DNA of 38,615 bases from an uncultured Clostridia bacterium (GCA_944386135.1 CALWZW010000001.1:150811-189425), one strand, 5' to 3'; shown: positions 18,206-28,382, counted from the stretch's first letter. Notes: generated by a model not told the origin, from the letters alone. Made by a program: numbers and translations.

Positions 18206-18652
18206 ATGAAAGTAATATTACAGACAGACGTAAAAGGAATGGGAAAAAGAGGAGAAATAGTAAATACAAGTGATGGATATGCGAGAAATTACTTATTTCC
18301 TAAAAAGCTTGCAGTTCCAGCAGATAAACAAAACTTAAATGAATTATCAGCAAAAAAAGCTTCAGAAGCACATAAAAAAGAATTAGAAAAACAAGAAGCA
18401 ATAAGAATAAAAGAAAAAATAGAAAACAAAGTTCTAGTTTTAAAAGTTAAAGCTGGAGAAAATGGAAAAACTTTCGGAAGTATAACATCAAAAGAAATTG
18501 CAGAAAGTATAGAAAAACAGTTTGGCGAGAAAGTAGATAAGAAAAAAATCATTGTGAAGGATCCAATAAGGGCAATTGGAGGATATGTGGTTGATATGAA
18601 GTTGTTTGAGGGAGTTGTATGTAAGTTAACTATATCTGTAACAGCGGAATAA
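18206..18652 (+). CDS. rplI: 50S ribosomal protein bL9
   Basis: 148 aa. The N-terminal RNA-binding part MKVILQTDVKGMGKRGEIVN is followed by GYARNYLFPKKLAVPA, a long connecting helix and the C-terminal domain (KTFGSITSKEIAESI). I place the start at ATG 18206, which matches the family N-terminus and lies seven to eight bases after GAAAGGG. A GTG at 18197 overlaps that ribosome-binding site and was rejected. It sits 25 bases after gdpP and 34 before dnaB, so it is co-transcribed. Confidence 0.96.
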   Translation: MKVILQTDVKGMGKRGEIVNTSDGYARNYLFPKKLAVPADKQNLNELSAKKASEAHKKELEKQEAIRIKEKIENKVLVLKVKAGENGKTFGSITSKEIAESIEKQFGEKVDKKKIIVKDPIRAIGGYVVDMKLFEGVVCKLTISVTAE

Positions 18653-18686
18653 GTATTAAATTACAAATCAAAGGAATGATGTAAAA

Positions 18687-20027
18687 ATGGAGCTAGGAAA
18701 AATTCCACCAAATGATGTAGAAGCAGAACAAGCCGTGCTTGGATGTATGCTACTTGATAAAGATTCAGTTGCACTTGCATTTGAAATATTAAAACCAGAA
18801 GATTTTTATAGAGAAGAAAATAAATTAATTTTTTCTGCAATGCTAAATTTATATAGTCGCTCAGAACCAATTGACTTAATTACAGTAAAAGAAGAATTAG
18901 TATCACTTGGAAAATTTGAAATTTGTGGAGGACTAGAATACATAGCAGATTTACCAGAAAAAGTACCAACTACAGCCAATGCAGATAAATACATAAAAAT
19001 TGTAGAAGAAAAATCAATACTTAGAAATCTTATAAAAACTTCAAATGAACTTGTGAATTTAGGATATGACCAAACACTAGAAGTAGATGAAATAATTGAA
19101 AAAGCAGAAAAAAGTGTATTCAACTTAATGAAAAATAGAAATCAAAAAGGATATACACCAATAAAAGAAATCTTAGTTGAAACATTTGCACAACTTGAAA
19201 AACTATATAATCAAAAAGAACATATAACAGGAATACCAACAGGATTTGTTGACCTAGACTATAAAACAGCAGGACTTCACGGTTCAGAATTAATACTAGT
19301 TGCTGCAAGACCTGCCATGGGTAAAACAGCATTTGCATTAAATATAGCAACAAATGCAGCAGTAAGAGCAAATGTACCTGTTGCAATTTTTAGCTTAGAG
19401 ATGTCAAAAGAACAGCTAACAACAAGAATCCTCTCAAGTGAAGCAATGATAGATAGTAATAAATTAAAAACAGGAAAAATGGAAGAGGAAGACTGGATAA
19501 AACTTGCAGATGGGTTACAACCATTATCAGAATCAGAAATATATATAGACGATACACCAGGAATTTCAATAACAGAAATAAGAGCAAAATGCAGAAAACT
19601 AAAACTTGAAAAAAATATAGGACTAGTTGTAATAGATTATTTACAACTAATAACAGGTTCAGGAAGCAAAAGAAATGGAAGTAGGGAACAAGAAATATCA
19701 GAAATAAGTCGTTCATTAAAAATTCTAGCAAAGGAACTAGACGTACCAGTAATTGCATTATCACAGCTATCACGTGCACCAGAACAAAGAAAAGATGACC
19801 ATAGACCAATGCTTTCAGATTTACGTGAATCAGGAGCAATAGAGCAGGATGCAGATATAGTAATGTTTTTATATAGAGATGATTACTATAACCCAGATAG
19901 TGAACAGAAAAATATAGCAGAAGTAATACTTGCAAAGCACAGAGGTGGTTCAACAGGAACGGTTGAACTATTATGGCTCGGAAACTTTACAAAATTTGTT
20001 AATATAGAAAGATATATGGATGCATAG
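18687..20027 (+). CDS. dnaB: replicative DNA helicase
   Basis: Hexameric 5'-3' replication fork helicase, 446 aa. The N-terminal primase-interacting domain starts PPNDVEAEQAVLGCMLLD. The RecA-like C-terminal domain has Walker A ARPAMGKTAFALNIA, the Walker B region GLVVIDYLQLITG, ALSQLSRAPEQR and LRESGAIEQDADIV (arginine finger region). No intein is present. It follows rplI in the same operon; tilS begins 13 bases after its stop. CGC and CGT arginine codons are used in it, and CGG is not. Confidence 0.96.
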   Translation: MELGKIPPNDVEAEQAVLGCMLLDKDSVALAFEILKPEDFYREENKLIFSAMLNLYSRSEPIDLITVKEELVSLGKFEICGGLEYIADLPEKVPTTANADKYIKIVEEKSILRNLIKTSNELVNLGYDQTLEVDEIIEKAEKSVFNLMKNRNQKGYTPIKEILVETFAQLEKLYNQKEHITGIPTGFVDLDYKTAGLHGSELILVAARPAMGKTAFALNIATNAAVRANVPVAIFSLEMSKEQLTTRILSSEAMIDSNKLKTGKMEEEDWIKLADGLQPLSESEIYIDDTPGISITEIRAKCRKLKLEKNIGLVVIDYLQLITGSGSKRNGSREQEISEISRSLKILAKELDVPVIALSQLSRAPEQRKDDHRPMLSDLRESGAIEQDADIVMFLYRDDYYNPDSEQKNIAEVILAKHRGGSTGTVELLWLGNFTKFVNIERYMDA

Positions 20028-20040
20028 AAAGGAAACTTAA

Positions 20041-21039
20041 GTGTTAAAAGAAAAAGTCTTAGAAACAGTAAAAAAATATAAATTAATAGAAAATGGAGAT
20101 AAAATAGTAGTCGGAGTATCAGGTGGCCCCGACTCTATTTGTCTTATCAACATACTAAATGAAATAAAAAATGATAAAAAAATAAAAATTGAACTTGTAG
20201 TATGTCATGTAAATCATATGATAAGAGAGGAAGCAGGAGAAGACGAAGAATTTGTAAAAAAATACTGTGAAGAAAGACAAATACCATTTTTTGCAAAACA
20301 CGCTGATATTACAAAAATTGCAAAAACAGAAAAAATAGGAACAGAAGAAGCAGGCAGAAAAGTAAGATATAACTTCTTTCAAGAAATATTAGAGAAAACA
20401 AACGCTAATAAAATCGCAACAGCACATACAAAAAATGATAATGCAGAAACAGTATTAATGAATATAATAAGAGGAAGTAGTACAACAGGAATCGGAGGAA
20501 TAAAGCCAATTAGAAATTCAATATATATAAAACCATTAATTGAAATATCAAGAGAAGAAATTGAACAATATTGCAAAGAAAACAACTTAAACCCAAGACA
20601 TGATAAAACAAATGATGAAAATATATATACAAGAAATAAGATAAGAAATATATTAATCCCACTAATAAAAAAAGAATTTAATCCCAATATTATAGAAACA
20701 ATTGATAGGCTATCAGAATTAGCACAAAAAGAAAACGAATACTTTGAAAAAACAACAAGAAAAATATATAAAGAATTATTAATAAAAGAAGAAAATAAAG
20801 AAATAATATTAAATTTGAAGGAATTTAATAAACAAGAAGAAGTTATAAAAAGTAGAATAATATTATATACTATAAAAAGAATAAAAGGTACAAATAACGG
20901 AATTGCAAAAGTACACATAGATGACATAATTAAATTATGCGAAAACAACATAGGGAATAAATACTTAACGCCAAATAAAAATATAAAAATACTAGTAAAT
21001 AAGGGAAAAATGCATTTTTTTGTAACACAAAATTCATAA
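20041..21039 (+). CDS. tilS: tRNA(Ile)-lysidine synthase
   Basis: Modifies C34 of the CAU-anticodon isoleucine tRNA to lysidine so that it reads AUA, which matters here because ATA is extremely common in the window. The PP-loop is VVGVSGGPDSICL at about residues 23-35, with CHVNHMIREEAGEDEEFV and ATAHTKNDNAETVLMNIIRG. At 332 aa it is short for the family: the C-terminal substrate-binding part is reduced to a segment ending NKGKMHFFVTQNS. The start is GTG after GAAAGGAAAC. The usual hpt gene between tilS and ftsH is missing. Confidence 0.93.
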   Translation: MLKEKVLETVKKYKLIENGDKIVVGVSGGPDSICLINILNEIKNDKKIKIELVVCHVNHMIREEAGEDEEFVKKYCEERQIPFFAKHADITKIAKTEKIGTEEAGRKVRYNFFQEILEKTNANKIATAHTKNDNAETVLMNIIRGSSTTGIGGIKPIRNSIYIKPLIEISREEIEQYCKENNLNPRHDKTNDENIYTRNKIRNILIPLIKKEFNPNIIETIDRLSELAQKENEYFEKTTRKIYKELLIKEENKEIILNLKEFNKQEEVIKSRIILYTIKRIKGTNNGIAKVHIDDIIKLCENNIGNKYLTPNKNIKILVNKGKMHFFVTQNS

Positions 21040-21115
21040 TTGAACTAAACGTGAGAATCCGTAGGAAAACTTACGTACAAGCACATTTTAGAGAAAGAAA
21101 AGTTTTAAAAAAGTA

Positions 21116-21144
21116 TTGAAAAGATAAAACATATATGATAATAT
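21116..21144 (+). promoter_or_regulatory. probable ftsH promoter
   Basis: TTGAAA (21116-21121), 17-base spacer, TAATAT (21139-21144), in the 195-base gap between tilS and ftsH. I see no other feature in that gap. Confidence 0.6.
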
Positions 21145-21234
21145 TCCAAATAAGAAAAAATGAGAACGAAAAATTTAGCATTTAGCAAGATATTTTCTAG
21201 CTACATGTGAGTTTAAGAAAGGAAGAGAAATAAT

Positions 21235-23037
21235 TTGAAAAGTAGTATTAAAACAATAGCAATGTGGTTAATAATCGCAATAATACTTGTGGTGTTATTC
21301 ACATCAATCTTAGACAATGCAGATACAAAAATGACATATTCTGAATTAATTGAGAAAATAGAAACATCAGAAGTAACAGCGATAGAAATGTCATATGATG
21401 GTAGATCAGCAAATGTTACCCTAAAAAATGATAATGTACAAAAAGAAGTAAATATACCAAGTACAGAAAGCTTTATGAATTATATAACAGACTATTTAAA
21501 ATCTGGAACGATAGAATTTGAAGAGAATGGACAATCAATATTTATAACAATACTTCAGCTTTTATCACCATTCGGATTACTAATAATAGTATTAATATTC
21601 TGGTTCCTAACAATGAATTCTAGTAGTCAAGGAAATAGTAAAACATTAAGTTTTGGAAAAAGCAAAGCTAGAATGATGACATCAGCAGACAAAAATAAAG
21701 TTACATTTGTAGATGTAGCAGGAGTTGATGAAGAAAAAGAAGAACTACAAGAAATAGTAGAATTCTTAAAAAGCCCTAAAAAATTCACAGACATGGGAGC
21801 AAGAATACCAAAAGGAGTATTACTAGTTGGAGCACCAGGAACAGGAAAAACATTACTTGCAAAAGCAGTTGCAGGAGAAGCAGGAGTACCATTCTTCATA
21901 ATAAGTGGTTCAGACTTCGTAGAAATGTTTGTTGGTGTTGGTGCATCAAGAGTAAGAGACCTATTCGACCAAGCAAAGAAAAATGCACCATGTATAGTGT
22001 TTATAGATGAGATAGATGCTGTAGGTAGACAACGTGGCGCAGGACTTGGAGGAGGACATGATGAAAGAGAACAAACATTAAACCAATTATTAGTTGAAAT
22101 GGATGGATTTGCAGCAAACGAAGGAGTTATTGTACTTGCAGCAACAAACAGACCAGATATACTTGATAAAGCGCTACTTAGACCTGGAAGATTTGATAGA
22201 CAAATAGTAGTATCTTCTCCAGATGTAGGAGCAAGAGAACAAATACTAGAAGTGCACGCAAGAAAGAAAAAACTAGCAGAAGATGTAGACTTAAAAACAA
22301 TTGCAAAAAATACATCAGGATTTTCAGGAGCAGACCTAGAAAATATATTAAATGAAGCAGCATTGCTTGCAGCAAGAAGAAACCTAAAAGAAATAGGAAT
22401 GGCAGAAATAGAAGATGCAATGGTAAAAGTAACTATGGGACCAGAAAAGAAAACAAGAGTAAGAAGCGAAAAAGAGAAAAAATTAGTTGCATACCATGAA
22501 GCAGGCCACGCAGTTGTAAGTAAATTCTTACCAACACAAGATGATGTACACCAAATATCTATAATACCAAGAGGTATGGCTGGTGGATATACAATGTATA
22601 GACCAAGCGAAGATAAATCTTTCATGTCTAAATCAGAAATGGAAGAAACAATAGTATCGCTACTTGGAGGAAGAGTTGCAGAAAGCTTAATACTAAATGA
22701 TATATCAACAGGAGCAAGCAACGATATAGAAAGAGCATCAAAAATTGCAAGAGATATGGTATCAAAATATGGAATGAGTGATGTTGTCGGAGCAATAATG
22801 TTTGGAGCAGGTCAAGAAGAAGTATTCTTAGGAAGAGACCTAGCACAATCTAAAAACTACTCTGAGCAAACAGCAGCTGTAATAGATGCAGAAACAAAGA
22901 AAATAATAGACAAAGCATATAAGAGAGCAGAAGATATTCTAAGAGAACACATAGATAAATTACATGTAGTTGCTGGAATATTGCTTGAAAAAGAAAAAAT
23001 CGATGGAGAAGAATTCGCAAGAATATTCGAAAATTAA
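21235..23037 (+). CDS. ftsH: ATP-dependent zinc metalloprotease FtsH
   Basis: Membrane-anchored AAA+ protease for quality control of membrane and short-lived proteins, 600 aa. It has an N-terminal membrane helix, a small extracytoplasmic domain, and a second helix (about residues 101-122). The AAA domain has Walker A GAPGTGKT (about 200-207), Walker [12 protein letters not shown] and the second region of homology [20 protein letters not shown]. The protease domain has HEAGH near residue 421. The start is TTG after AAGGAAGAG. A CGT arginine codon is used in frame at 22033. It ends before a strong terminator. Confidence 0.97.
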   Translation: MKSSIKTIAMWLIIAIILVVLFTSILDNADTKMTYSELIEKIETSEVTAIEMSYDGRSANVTLKNDNVQKEVNIPSTESFMNYITDYLKSGTIEFEENGQSIFITILQLLSPFGLLIIVLIFWFLTMNSSSQGNSKTLSFGKSKARMMTSADKNKVTFVDVAGVDEEKEELQEIVEFLKSPKKFTDMGARIPKGVLLVGAPGTGKTLLAKAVAGEAGVPFFIISGSDFVEMFVGVGASRVRDLFDQAKKNAPCIVFIDEIDAVGRQRGAGLGGGHDEREQTLNQLLVEMDGFAANEGVIVLAATNRPDILDKALLRPGRFDRQIVVSSPDVGAREQILEVHARKKKLAEDVDLKTIAKNTSGFSGADLENILNEAALLAARRNLKEIGMAEIEDAMVKVTMGPEKKTRVRSEKEKKLVAYHEAGHAVVSKFLPTQDDVHQISIIPRGMAGGYTMYRPSEDKSFMSKSEMEETIVSLLGGRVAESLILNDISTGASNDIERASKIARDMVSKYGMSDVVGAIMFGAGQEEVFLGRDLAQSKNYSEQTAAVIDAETKKIIDKAYKRAEDILREHIDKLHVVAGILLEKEKIDGEEFARIFEN

Positions 23038-23041
23038 TGAT

Positions 23042-23084
23042 AAAAAAGTTATCAAAGAATTTTATTACTTTGATAACTTTTTTG
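23042..23084 (+). terminator. ftsH terminator
   Basis: AAAAAAGTTATCAAAG pairs with CTTTGATAACTTTTTT. Confidence 0.9.
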
Positions 23085-23482
23085 TGTAACGAAAAGAGGA
23101 TTCTTATTCTAGGAAACCTCATGATTGTATAAAATCTTCTGAGGTGCTAGTAGTTGCATATAATAAAGTTTTTTAGAAAAACTACTCAATTCATGGTATA
23201 AATATGATGCATAATTGATAAGAATTTTAAAATCATGAAATCTTTATTAGAGATAAAAAAATGTTTACAATAATAAAAGCTTGTGATAGAATGAATACGA
23301 AGTTAAATTATAAAAAAAGTGGCTTCGCCACATGTGCAAAATTGCTTTGCAATTTTTGCACAGCCAAAGGTAACTTAACCTTGTTGGATAGGAAGTTTCA
23401 TATGGTTATTTTCATTGTTTACGCTTGCTTACCTGCAAGCTACCAATGAAAATGTGGATTTTTCCTATATAATAAAAAACAA
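23085..23482 (+). other. non-coding gap with structured repeat-like sequence
   Basis: The left part (23085-23310) is AT-rich with no gene I can support. A possible promoter TTTACA/TAGAAT lies at 23263-23291. From 23318 the sequence is densely palindromic: GTGGCTTCGCCAC, TGCAAAATTGC/GCAATTTTTGCA, and a long hairpin (23387-23469) with ATAGGAA/TTCCTAT and TTTTCATTG/CAATGAAAA. A 62-codon frame across it (23261-23449) has no ribosome-binding site and is rejected. It resembles an intergenic repeat element or a structured leader of the next gene. Confidence 0.5.
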
Positions 23483-23500
23483 ATGAAGGGGAGAAAAACA

Positions 23501-25399
23501 ATGAAGAAAAATTTAATTTTTTCAGTAGTTCTAATAATTTTTTGCTTTTTTACATTCTCAAATTTATATAGTGTAGGAGCATTTAGTGGTGAACTAGATC
23601 CAGAAGGCTATATAACATTTCCACAAAAAATAGAAATTCAAAATGGAAGAGGAAGAGGAATAATTGCTTTATCATCTGAAGCAAGTGGATATACTACGTC
23701 ATATCAAAAGGTAGATATCACAAAAAGTGAGTTTGATAATATTGTAGCTAAAAATGATGAAGCAACAAAATATCAAGAAGAAACACAAAAGTTATTAGAT
23801 GAAGAAGCACAAAATGTAAAGAAACTGCAAGAAGAATATGAAATATTAAATGACAGTGGGACAGCAGAAGAAAATGAAATAAAAGAAGCATATGATAAAT
23901 ATAGTAAAGCATATGATGATTATCAAAAATCTTTAGATGAAGCAAATGCAAATTTAGAAAAATTAACTAAAGAATTTAATGAACTATTGCCTGACTATAC
24001 AAATACATGGCAAACTACAACTAATATAGACTTAGATTTATCTGATTATTCGGGAGACATTTATTTTGCATTATGGGTAAGAATAACAAATGGAACAAAT
24101 ACATATTATGATATATCAGTATATTCAACTACAATTCAAGAAGAAGAAATAACAATAAGCAGAAATTCAGCAAACATAAAAGTTGGAGAAGATTTAAAAT
24201 TAACAGCAACATCATCAAAAAATTCAGAAATAACATGGATAAGCAGTAATAATTCAGTTGCAACAGTTACTAAAGAGGGATTAGTTAAAGGAATTAAAGA
24301 AGGACAAGCAATAATTACAGCAAAAGGAAGTGAAAAATCAACAACTTGCACTGTAACAGTAACTTCAGGAGAAATAATAGATATAGATGATGAAACAAAT
24401 AATAATTCAAATATAGAATGGACAGATTTTTCAAATGCAAAAATAGAATTAAAGAAAGATGAAAATTTTAATAGAGCGGTAGTAGAAATTTCAAATGTAA
24501 TACCAAAAGATGGATACTCATATTATTTGGTTATAAAATCTGATAGTAGCAAGCCTGGTAAAATAGATGTAACTGATAGTAATCTAGCAGATATATTAAT
24601 ATATGATGAAGAGAGTAAAACTCTAAAGACAAATGTTTCAGGTAATGTAACAAAATATTTTGAGCTAAATCAAGATTTATATGTATCAATAATTGAAACT
24701 TACTTAGGTGAACAAGAAGTTGCATTGTATGGAAAAAAGCTAGAAAGATATGAAGAACCTAAATATAGTGATGCATTTTTTGCTACTTTTGTATCAAAAA
24801 ATAATACACAAATAATAACAAAATATACACATGCAAGAGAAAATAATAGAAAAATACAAATAAAAGTTGGAAAAATTACAGATGCATCTATTTTACAAAA
24901 AATAAAAAATCAAGATTCTTCAGGATTTGCAGATTTACTAAATTTTGCAAAATCAAATAACGGAATTTATGATAAAATACTTGAAGCAGATAAAGATGAT
25001 TATTATTCTATTGAATATACAACTAATGACACTGAAAAAGAAATAGTAAATTTAACAGGATTACAAGATGGGGCATACTATTATTTATATATTAAAACAG
25101 ATGATGAAAACGGAAAATATATTTCAAATGAAGCAGTAACTTTAGCACAAGCAGATATAAATGAAAGATATTGGGGGCTATTTTTCTATGGCTCAAAAGA
25201 TTTTGAATGGGCAGATTTTGAAAATATAACCGATAAACCTAACAATAATAATAGTAGTAATGCAAATCAGGATGATACAACAATAAAAGGCCCACTACCA
25301 CAAACAGGAGTAGAAGTAATTACATGGATAGTGCTTGGGATAGTATTAATTGCAGGAGGAACATTCTCATATATACAATATAGAAAACATTCAATTTAA
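23501..25399 (+). CDS. LPXTG-anchored surface protein with a bacterial Ig-like (Big_2) domain
   Basis: 632 aa. The start is ATG 23501 after AAGGGGAG; an ATG at 23483 precedes this site and was rejected. A signal peptide (KKNLIFSVVLIIFCFFTF) is followed by a helical coiled-coil part (about residues 75-160, rich in Glu, Lys and Tyr). A Big_2 domain follows (ISRNSANIKVGEDLKLTATS to TCTVTV), then a long domain I do not recognise. The C-terminus has LPQTGVEVI, a hydrophobic helix and RKHSI, the classic sortase A signal. It is thus covalently attached to the cell wall. The ligand is unknown. The gene is flanked by terminators and stands alone. Confidence 0.85.
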   Translation: MKKNLIFSVVLIIFCFFTFSNLYSVGAFSGELDPEGYITFPQKIEIQNGRGRGIIALSSEASGYTTSYQKVDITKSEFDNIVAKNDEATKYQEETQKLLDEEAQNVKKLQEEYEILNDSGTAEENEIKEAYDKYSKAYDDYQKSLDEANANLEKLTKEFNELLPDYTNTWQTTTNIDLDLSDYSGDIYFALWVRITNGTNTYYDISVYSTTIQEEEITISRNSANIKVGEDLKLTATSSKNSEITWISSNNSVATVTKEGLVKGIKEGQAIITAKGSEKSTTCTVTVTSGEIIDIDDETNNNSNIEWTDFSNAKIELKKDENFNRAVVEISNVIPKDGYSYYLVIKSDSSKPGKIDVTDSNLADILIYDEESKTLKTNVSGNVTKYFELNQDLYVSIIETYLGEQEVALYGKKLERYEEPKYSDAFFATFVSKNNTQIITKYTHARENNRKIQIKVGKITDASILQKIKNQDSSGFADLLNFAKSNNGIYDKILEADKDDYYSIEYTTNDTEKEIVNLTGLQDGAYYYLYIKTDDENGKYISNEAVTLAQADINERYWGLFFYGSKDFEWADFENITDKPNNNNSSNANQDDTTIKGPLPQTGVEVITWIVLGIVLIAGGTFSYIQYRKHSI

Positions 25400-25414
25400 T
25401 CAATAAAACAAATG

Positions 25415-25447
25415 AAAAATGCTAAGAGATATATCTCTTAGCATTTT
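25415..25447 (+). terminator. terminator after the LPXTG protein
   Basis: AAAATGCTAAGAGAT pairs with ATCTCTTAGCATTTT. Confidence 0.85.
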
Positions 25448-25585
25448 GACGAATTGATTATAAAAATAGAAGAAACAAATACAAAAAATAAATTTGAAAT
25501 CAAAGTAAATGGTAAATCAAAATATTTAGCTGGAATACCATGGATAGAATTAGATAAGCAACTAGATGTAAACAAAAATCACTGA
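25445..25585 (+). pseudogene. 3' remnant of an unidentified gene
   Basis: An open stretch of 40-odd codons with no start and no ribosome-binding site, running directly out of the terminator hairpin to TGA at 25583. It reads DELIIKIEETNTKNKFEIKV and then NGKSKYLAGIPWIELDKQ, protein-like composition with a conserved-looking YLAGIPWI. It looks like the tail of a deleted gene. The family is not recognised. Confidence 0.4.
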
Positions 25586-25620
25586 AAACCTTCTTTTTGT
25601 AACAATTTATGACAAATATA

Positions 25621-25649
25621 TTGACTATTTCTATAAAAAAGGCTAAAAT
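25621..25649 (+). promoter_or_regulatory. prs promoter
   Basis: TTGACT (25621-25626), 17-base spacer, TAAAAT (25644-25649), 42 bases before the prs ATG, which has a GGGGGGAAA ribosome-binding site. Confidence 0.8.
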
Positions 25650-25690
25650 AAACTTTATGGGATAACCAAATTATTTAGGGGGAAATTAAA

Positions 25691-26641
25691 ATGGAAAATC
25701 TAAAAGTATTTTCATGCAGCGAGGCAGCAGACGGCTTTACAAAAGAAGTATGCGACAACTTAGGTATAGAAATAGGAAAAATAAGCAGAATGAAATTTAA
25801 AAATGACAACACATTTGTACAATTATTAGAAACAGTAAGAGGAAAGGATGTATATTTTATACAAACAACGACACCACCAGTAAACGAAAGAGTTATGGAG
25901 CTACTAATAGCAATAGACGCAGCAAGAAGAGCATCAGCAAAAAGAATAACAGTAGTTTTACCATATTTTATGTATTCAAGGTCAGATAAAAAAGACCAAC
26001 CAAGAGTACCAATTACAGCAAAGTTAATGGCAGAATTAATAGAAGCAGCAGGAGCAAACAGAGTAATAAGCTGTGACTTACATAATTCAGCAATACAAGC
26101 ATACTTCAATATAAACTGTGACAGGCTATCAGCTCAAAACTTATTACAAACATATTTCAAGGAGAAAAATTTTGAGAATATGGTAATAGTTGCAACAGAT
26201 GCAGGAAGTACAAAAAAAGCCTATAAATATTCTAAATTTTTCGGTTGCCCAATGGCAATGATAGACAAAAGAAGAGACGGAAACGACGACCATGCAATAG
26301 CTACAACAATAATCGGAGATGTAAAAGATAAAACAGCAGTAGTATTTGATGATGAAATAGATACAGCAGGTTCAATGATAGAAACTGCAAACATATTACA
26401 ACAATTTGGAGCAAAAGAAATATATGCAGGATGCACACATGGAGTATTATCAGGACCAGCAATAGAAAGAATAAAGAATTCACCATTTAAAGAGGTAGTA
26501 ATAACAAATACAATACCATTGCCAAAAGAAAAAGAATTACCACAAATAAAAGTACTATCAATAGCACCATTGTTTGCTGAAGCAATAAAAAGATTAAATC
26601 AAAACGAAGCAATGGGAGACTTATTTGGCCAATTTGTATAA
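25691..26641 (+). CDS. prs: ribose-phosphate pyrophosphokinase
   Basis: Makes PRPP from ribose-5-phosphate and ATP for nucleotide, His and Trp synthesis, 316 aa. Recognisable segments are VLPYFMYSRSDKKDQPR (ATP-binding loop region), ISCDLHNSAIQAYFN (divalent-cation site region, with DLHN where DLHA is usual), VIVATDAGSTKKA, and the PRPP-binding signature VVFDDEIDTAGSMIE. It is transcribed alone from its own promoter; the rpsU promoter overlaps the region just past its stop. It contains no in-frame CGG. Confidence 0.93.
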   Translation: MENLKVFSCSEAADGFTKEVCDNLGIEIGKISRMKFKNDNTFVQLLETVRGKDVYFIQTTTPPVNERVMELLIAIDAARRASAKRITVVLPYFMYSRSDKKDQPRVPITAKLMAELIEAAGANRVISCDLHNSAIQAYFNINCDRLSAQNLLQTYFKEKNFENMVIVATDAGSTKKAYKYSKFFGCPMAMIDKRRDGNDDHAIATTIIGDVKDKTAVVFDDEIDTAGSMIETANILQQFGAKEIYAGCTHGVLSGPAIERIKNSPFKEVVITNTIPLPKEKELPQIKVLSIAPLFAEAIKRLNQNEAMGDLFGQFV

Positions 26642-26648
26642 ATAAGCC

Positions 26649-26677
26649 TTGACAAACCACTATACAAGAGATATAAT
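26649..26677 (+). promoter_or_regulatory. rpsU promoter
   Basis: TTGACA (26649-26654), 17 bases, TATAAT (26672-26677): a perfect sigma-A consensus, fitting a ribosomal protein gene. Confidence 0.9.
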
Positions 26678-26730
26678 TAAAAAAGTAAATTTTGCCAATC
26701 AATTGAACACACTGGAAGGGGGGAGTAATA

Positions 26731-26901
26731 ATGTCAGAGGTAAAAGTTAATAATGGAAATATAGAAGATGCTTTAAAGAGATTTAAAAGACAATGCGCAA
26801 GAAATGGCGTATTGCAAGAAGTTAGAAAAAGAGAACATTATGAAAAACCTAGTGTTAAAAGAAAGAAAAAATCAGAAGCAGCAAGAAAAAGAAAATTTTA
26901 A
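26731..26901 (+). CDS. rpsU: 30S ribosomal protein bS21
   Basis: 56 aa, beginning [20 protein letters not shown], then [20 protein letters not shown] and a basic tail [12 protein letters not shown]. It binds the 3' end region of 16S rRNA on the 30S platform. The ribosome-binding site is a strong GGAAGGGGGGAG. It has its own consensus promoter and terminator, so it is a single-gene unit. Confidence 0.95.
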   Translation: MSEVKVNNGNIEDALKRFKRQCARNGVLQEVRKREHYEKPSVKRKKKSEAARKRKF

Positions 26902-26908
26902 TAAAGAT

Positions 26909-26943
26909 ATAAAAGATGTCACATTAGTGACATCTTTTTTTTG
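26909..26943 (+). terminator. rpsU terminator
   Basis: AAAGATGTCAC pairs with GTGACATCTTT around ATTA, followed by a T run. Confidence 0.9.
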
Positions 26944-26945
26944 TT

Positions 26946-26976
26946 GAGAAAACCGTCCCCAACGACCGGATTTCTC
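26946..26976 (+). repeat. nested palindromic repeat, damaged single arm
   Basis: GAGAAAACCGTCCCCAACGA followed by CCGGATTTCTC. It matches the right arm of the 4631 copy (ACCGTCCCCAACGACCG) but lacks its left stem; GAGAAA/TTTCTC now closes it. It lies in the rpsU-yfmF gap. Confidence 0.65.
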
Positions 26977-27075
26977 AGAAAAAGCATAAAAATTAAAAAA
27001 ATGACTTGTATAAATTAAAATTATTATAGTATACTAAAATAAGGAAAAAGGTTTATTAGAAATGGGGGTTTTAAA

Positions 27076-28343
27076 ATGGATTACAAAAAGCAAGAGATAA
27101 AAAAAGAAATAAATCTACATTCAATAAAAACAGATAGCTTTAAGACAGACTTAATCACGGTTTTTATTACAACACCACTTACAAGGCAAAACGTAACAAA
27201 AAATGCGATATTACCAATGGTTTTAAGAAAAGGAAGCAAAAACCTAAATAATATTGAGGAAATAAATAAAGCATTAGAAGAAATGTATGGAGCGGAATTC
27301 AACTGTGGAATTGATAAAACAGGAGACAACCAAGTTTTAAAATTTTATCTCGAAATTATAGATAATAATTATTTGCCAACGGATGAAGATTTAGTGAGCA
27401 AGGGTATAAATACCCTATTTGAATTAGTTTTTAACCCTATAACGGAAAATAACGCATTTAAAGCAGAATATATAGACTCTGAGAAACAAAAATTAAAAAT
27501 AATATTAGAAGGAAGAAAAGACAATAAAGCCAAATATGCATATCTAAGATGTCAAGAAGAAATGTATAAGGGCAAACCATTTGGATTATATAAATATGGA
27601 TATATAGAAGACATAGACGAGATTAACCCAAGCAATCTATATGAATACTATAAAAAACTCCTATCTGAATGTAAAATAGATATATTTATATCAGGAAATA
27701 TTGAAAAAGAAAAAATTGAAAAGATTATAAAAAATAACGAAAATATACAAAAACTACAAGAACGTGAGCCAATATATGAAACAAAAAATCATGTACCAGA
27801 AAAGAGAGAAGCAAAAGAAGTAATCGAAAAAGCAGATGTAACACAAGGAAATCTAATAATAGGACTTTATATTGACGGAGAAAGCAAAAAGGAAAAATAT
27901 GTAGCAATTGTATATAACTCAATTCTAGGTGGGTCTGCTACATCTAAAATGTTTCAAATAGTAAGAGAAAAAAATAGCTTAGCATATACAGCAGCATCAA
28001 ACTATTTAAGACACAAAAATAGTTTGTTTGTAAGATGTGGAATAGAAATAGAGAACTATGAAAAAACACTTAATTTAATAAAAGAGCAAATAGAAGATAT
28101 GAAGAAGCGGAAACTTTAGCAAAGAAGATATAGAAAATCGGAAAAGCAGGAATAATCTCGATGATAAAATCTATACCAGATGAGCAAGATACAGGAATAA
28201 CATATTATTTAGGGCAAGAACTATCAGAATATAAAATGACATTTGAAGAATATGAAAAAGAAATAAGAGCGGTTACAAAAGAAGAAATAGTAGAATTTGC
28301 AAAGAAAATAAGTATTAATACAATATTTTTCTTAAGAAACTAA
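27076..28343 (+). CDS. yfmF: M16-family protein YfmF (non-catalytic partner), with two +1 shifts at CGG
   Basis: Peptidase M16-like protein, 421 aa after correction. It lacks the HxxEH zinc motif, as expected for the YfmF (YmfF) subunit that pairs with the catalytic YfmH encoded next. In B. subtilis the pair is linked to EF-P 5-aminopentanol modification. Typical segments are LPMVLRKGSKNLNNIEEINK, EEMYGAEF and NSILGGSATSKMFQIVREKN. Read straight it stops at 28119. Skipping C28108 gives KKGNFSKEDIEN, and skipping C28139 gives GKAGIISMIKSIPDEQ, continuing to 28343 with LSEYKMTFEEYEKEIRAVTK. The ATG follows AAATGGGGGTTTT. Confidence 0.9.
28108..28111 (+). other. CGGA +1 shift site 1 in yfmF
   Basis: AAG AAG CGG AAA becomes K-K-G-N-F-S-K-E-D. 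The unshifted frame stops four codons later. Confidence 0.85.
28139..28142 (+). other. CGGA +1 shift site 2 in yfmF
   Basis: GAA AAT CGG AAA becomes E-N-G-K-A-G-I-I-S. It lies ten codons after site 1; both are needed to join the two halves. Confidence 0.85.
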
Positions 28344-28382
28344 AAATCCGGTCATTCAGAACCGTCCCAAACGACCGGATTA
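28344..28382 (+). repeat. nested palindromic repeat, single arm
   Basis: AATCCGGTCATTCAGAACCG, then TCCCAAACGACCGGATT. One hairpin arm of the family, placed directly after the yfmF stop and before the yfmH ribosome-binding site. Confidence 0.8.

Noticed and set aside
23261..23449. 62-codon open frame in the palindromic region after ftsH
   Set aside because: No ribosome-binding site; it runs across several hairpins and has composition unlike the neighbouring genes.
28161..28343. Separate 60-aa gene after yfmF
   Set aside because: It is the C-terminal end of the M16 fold of YfmF, joined through two CGG shifts.
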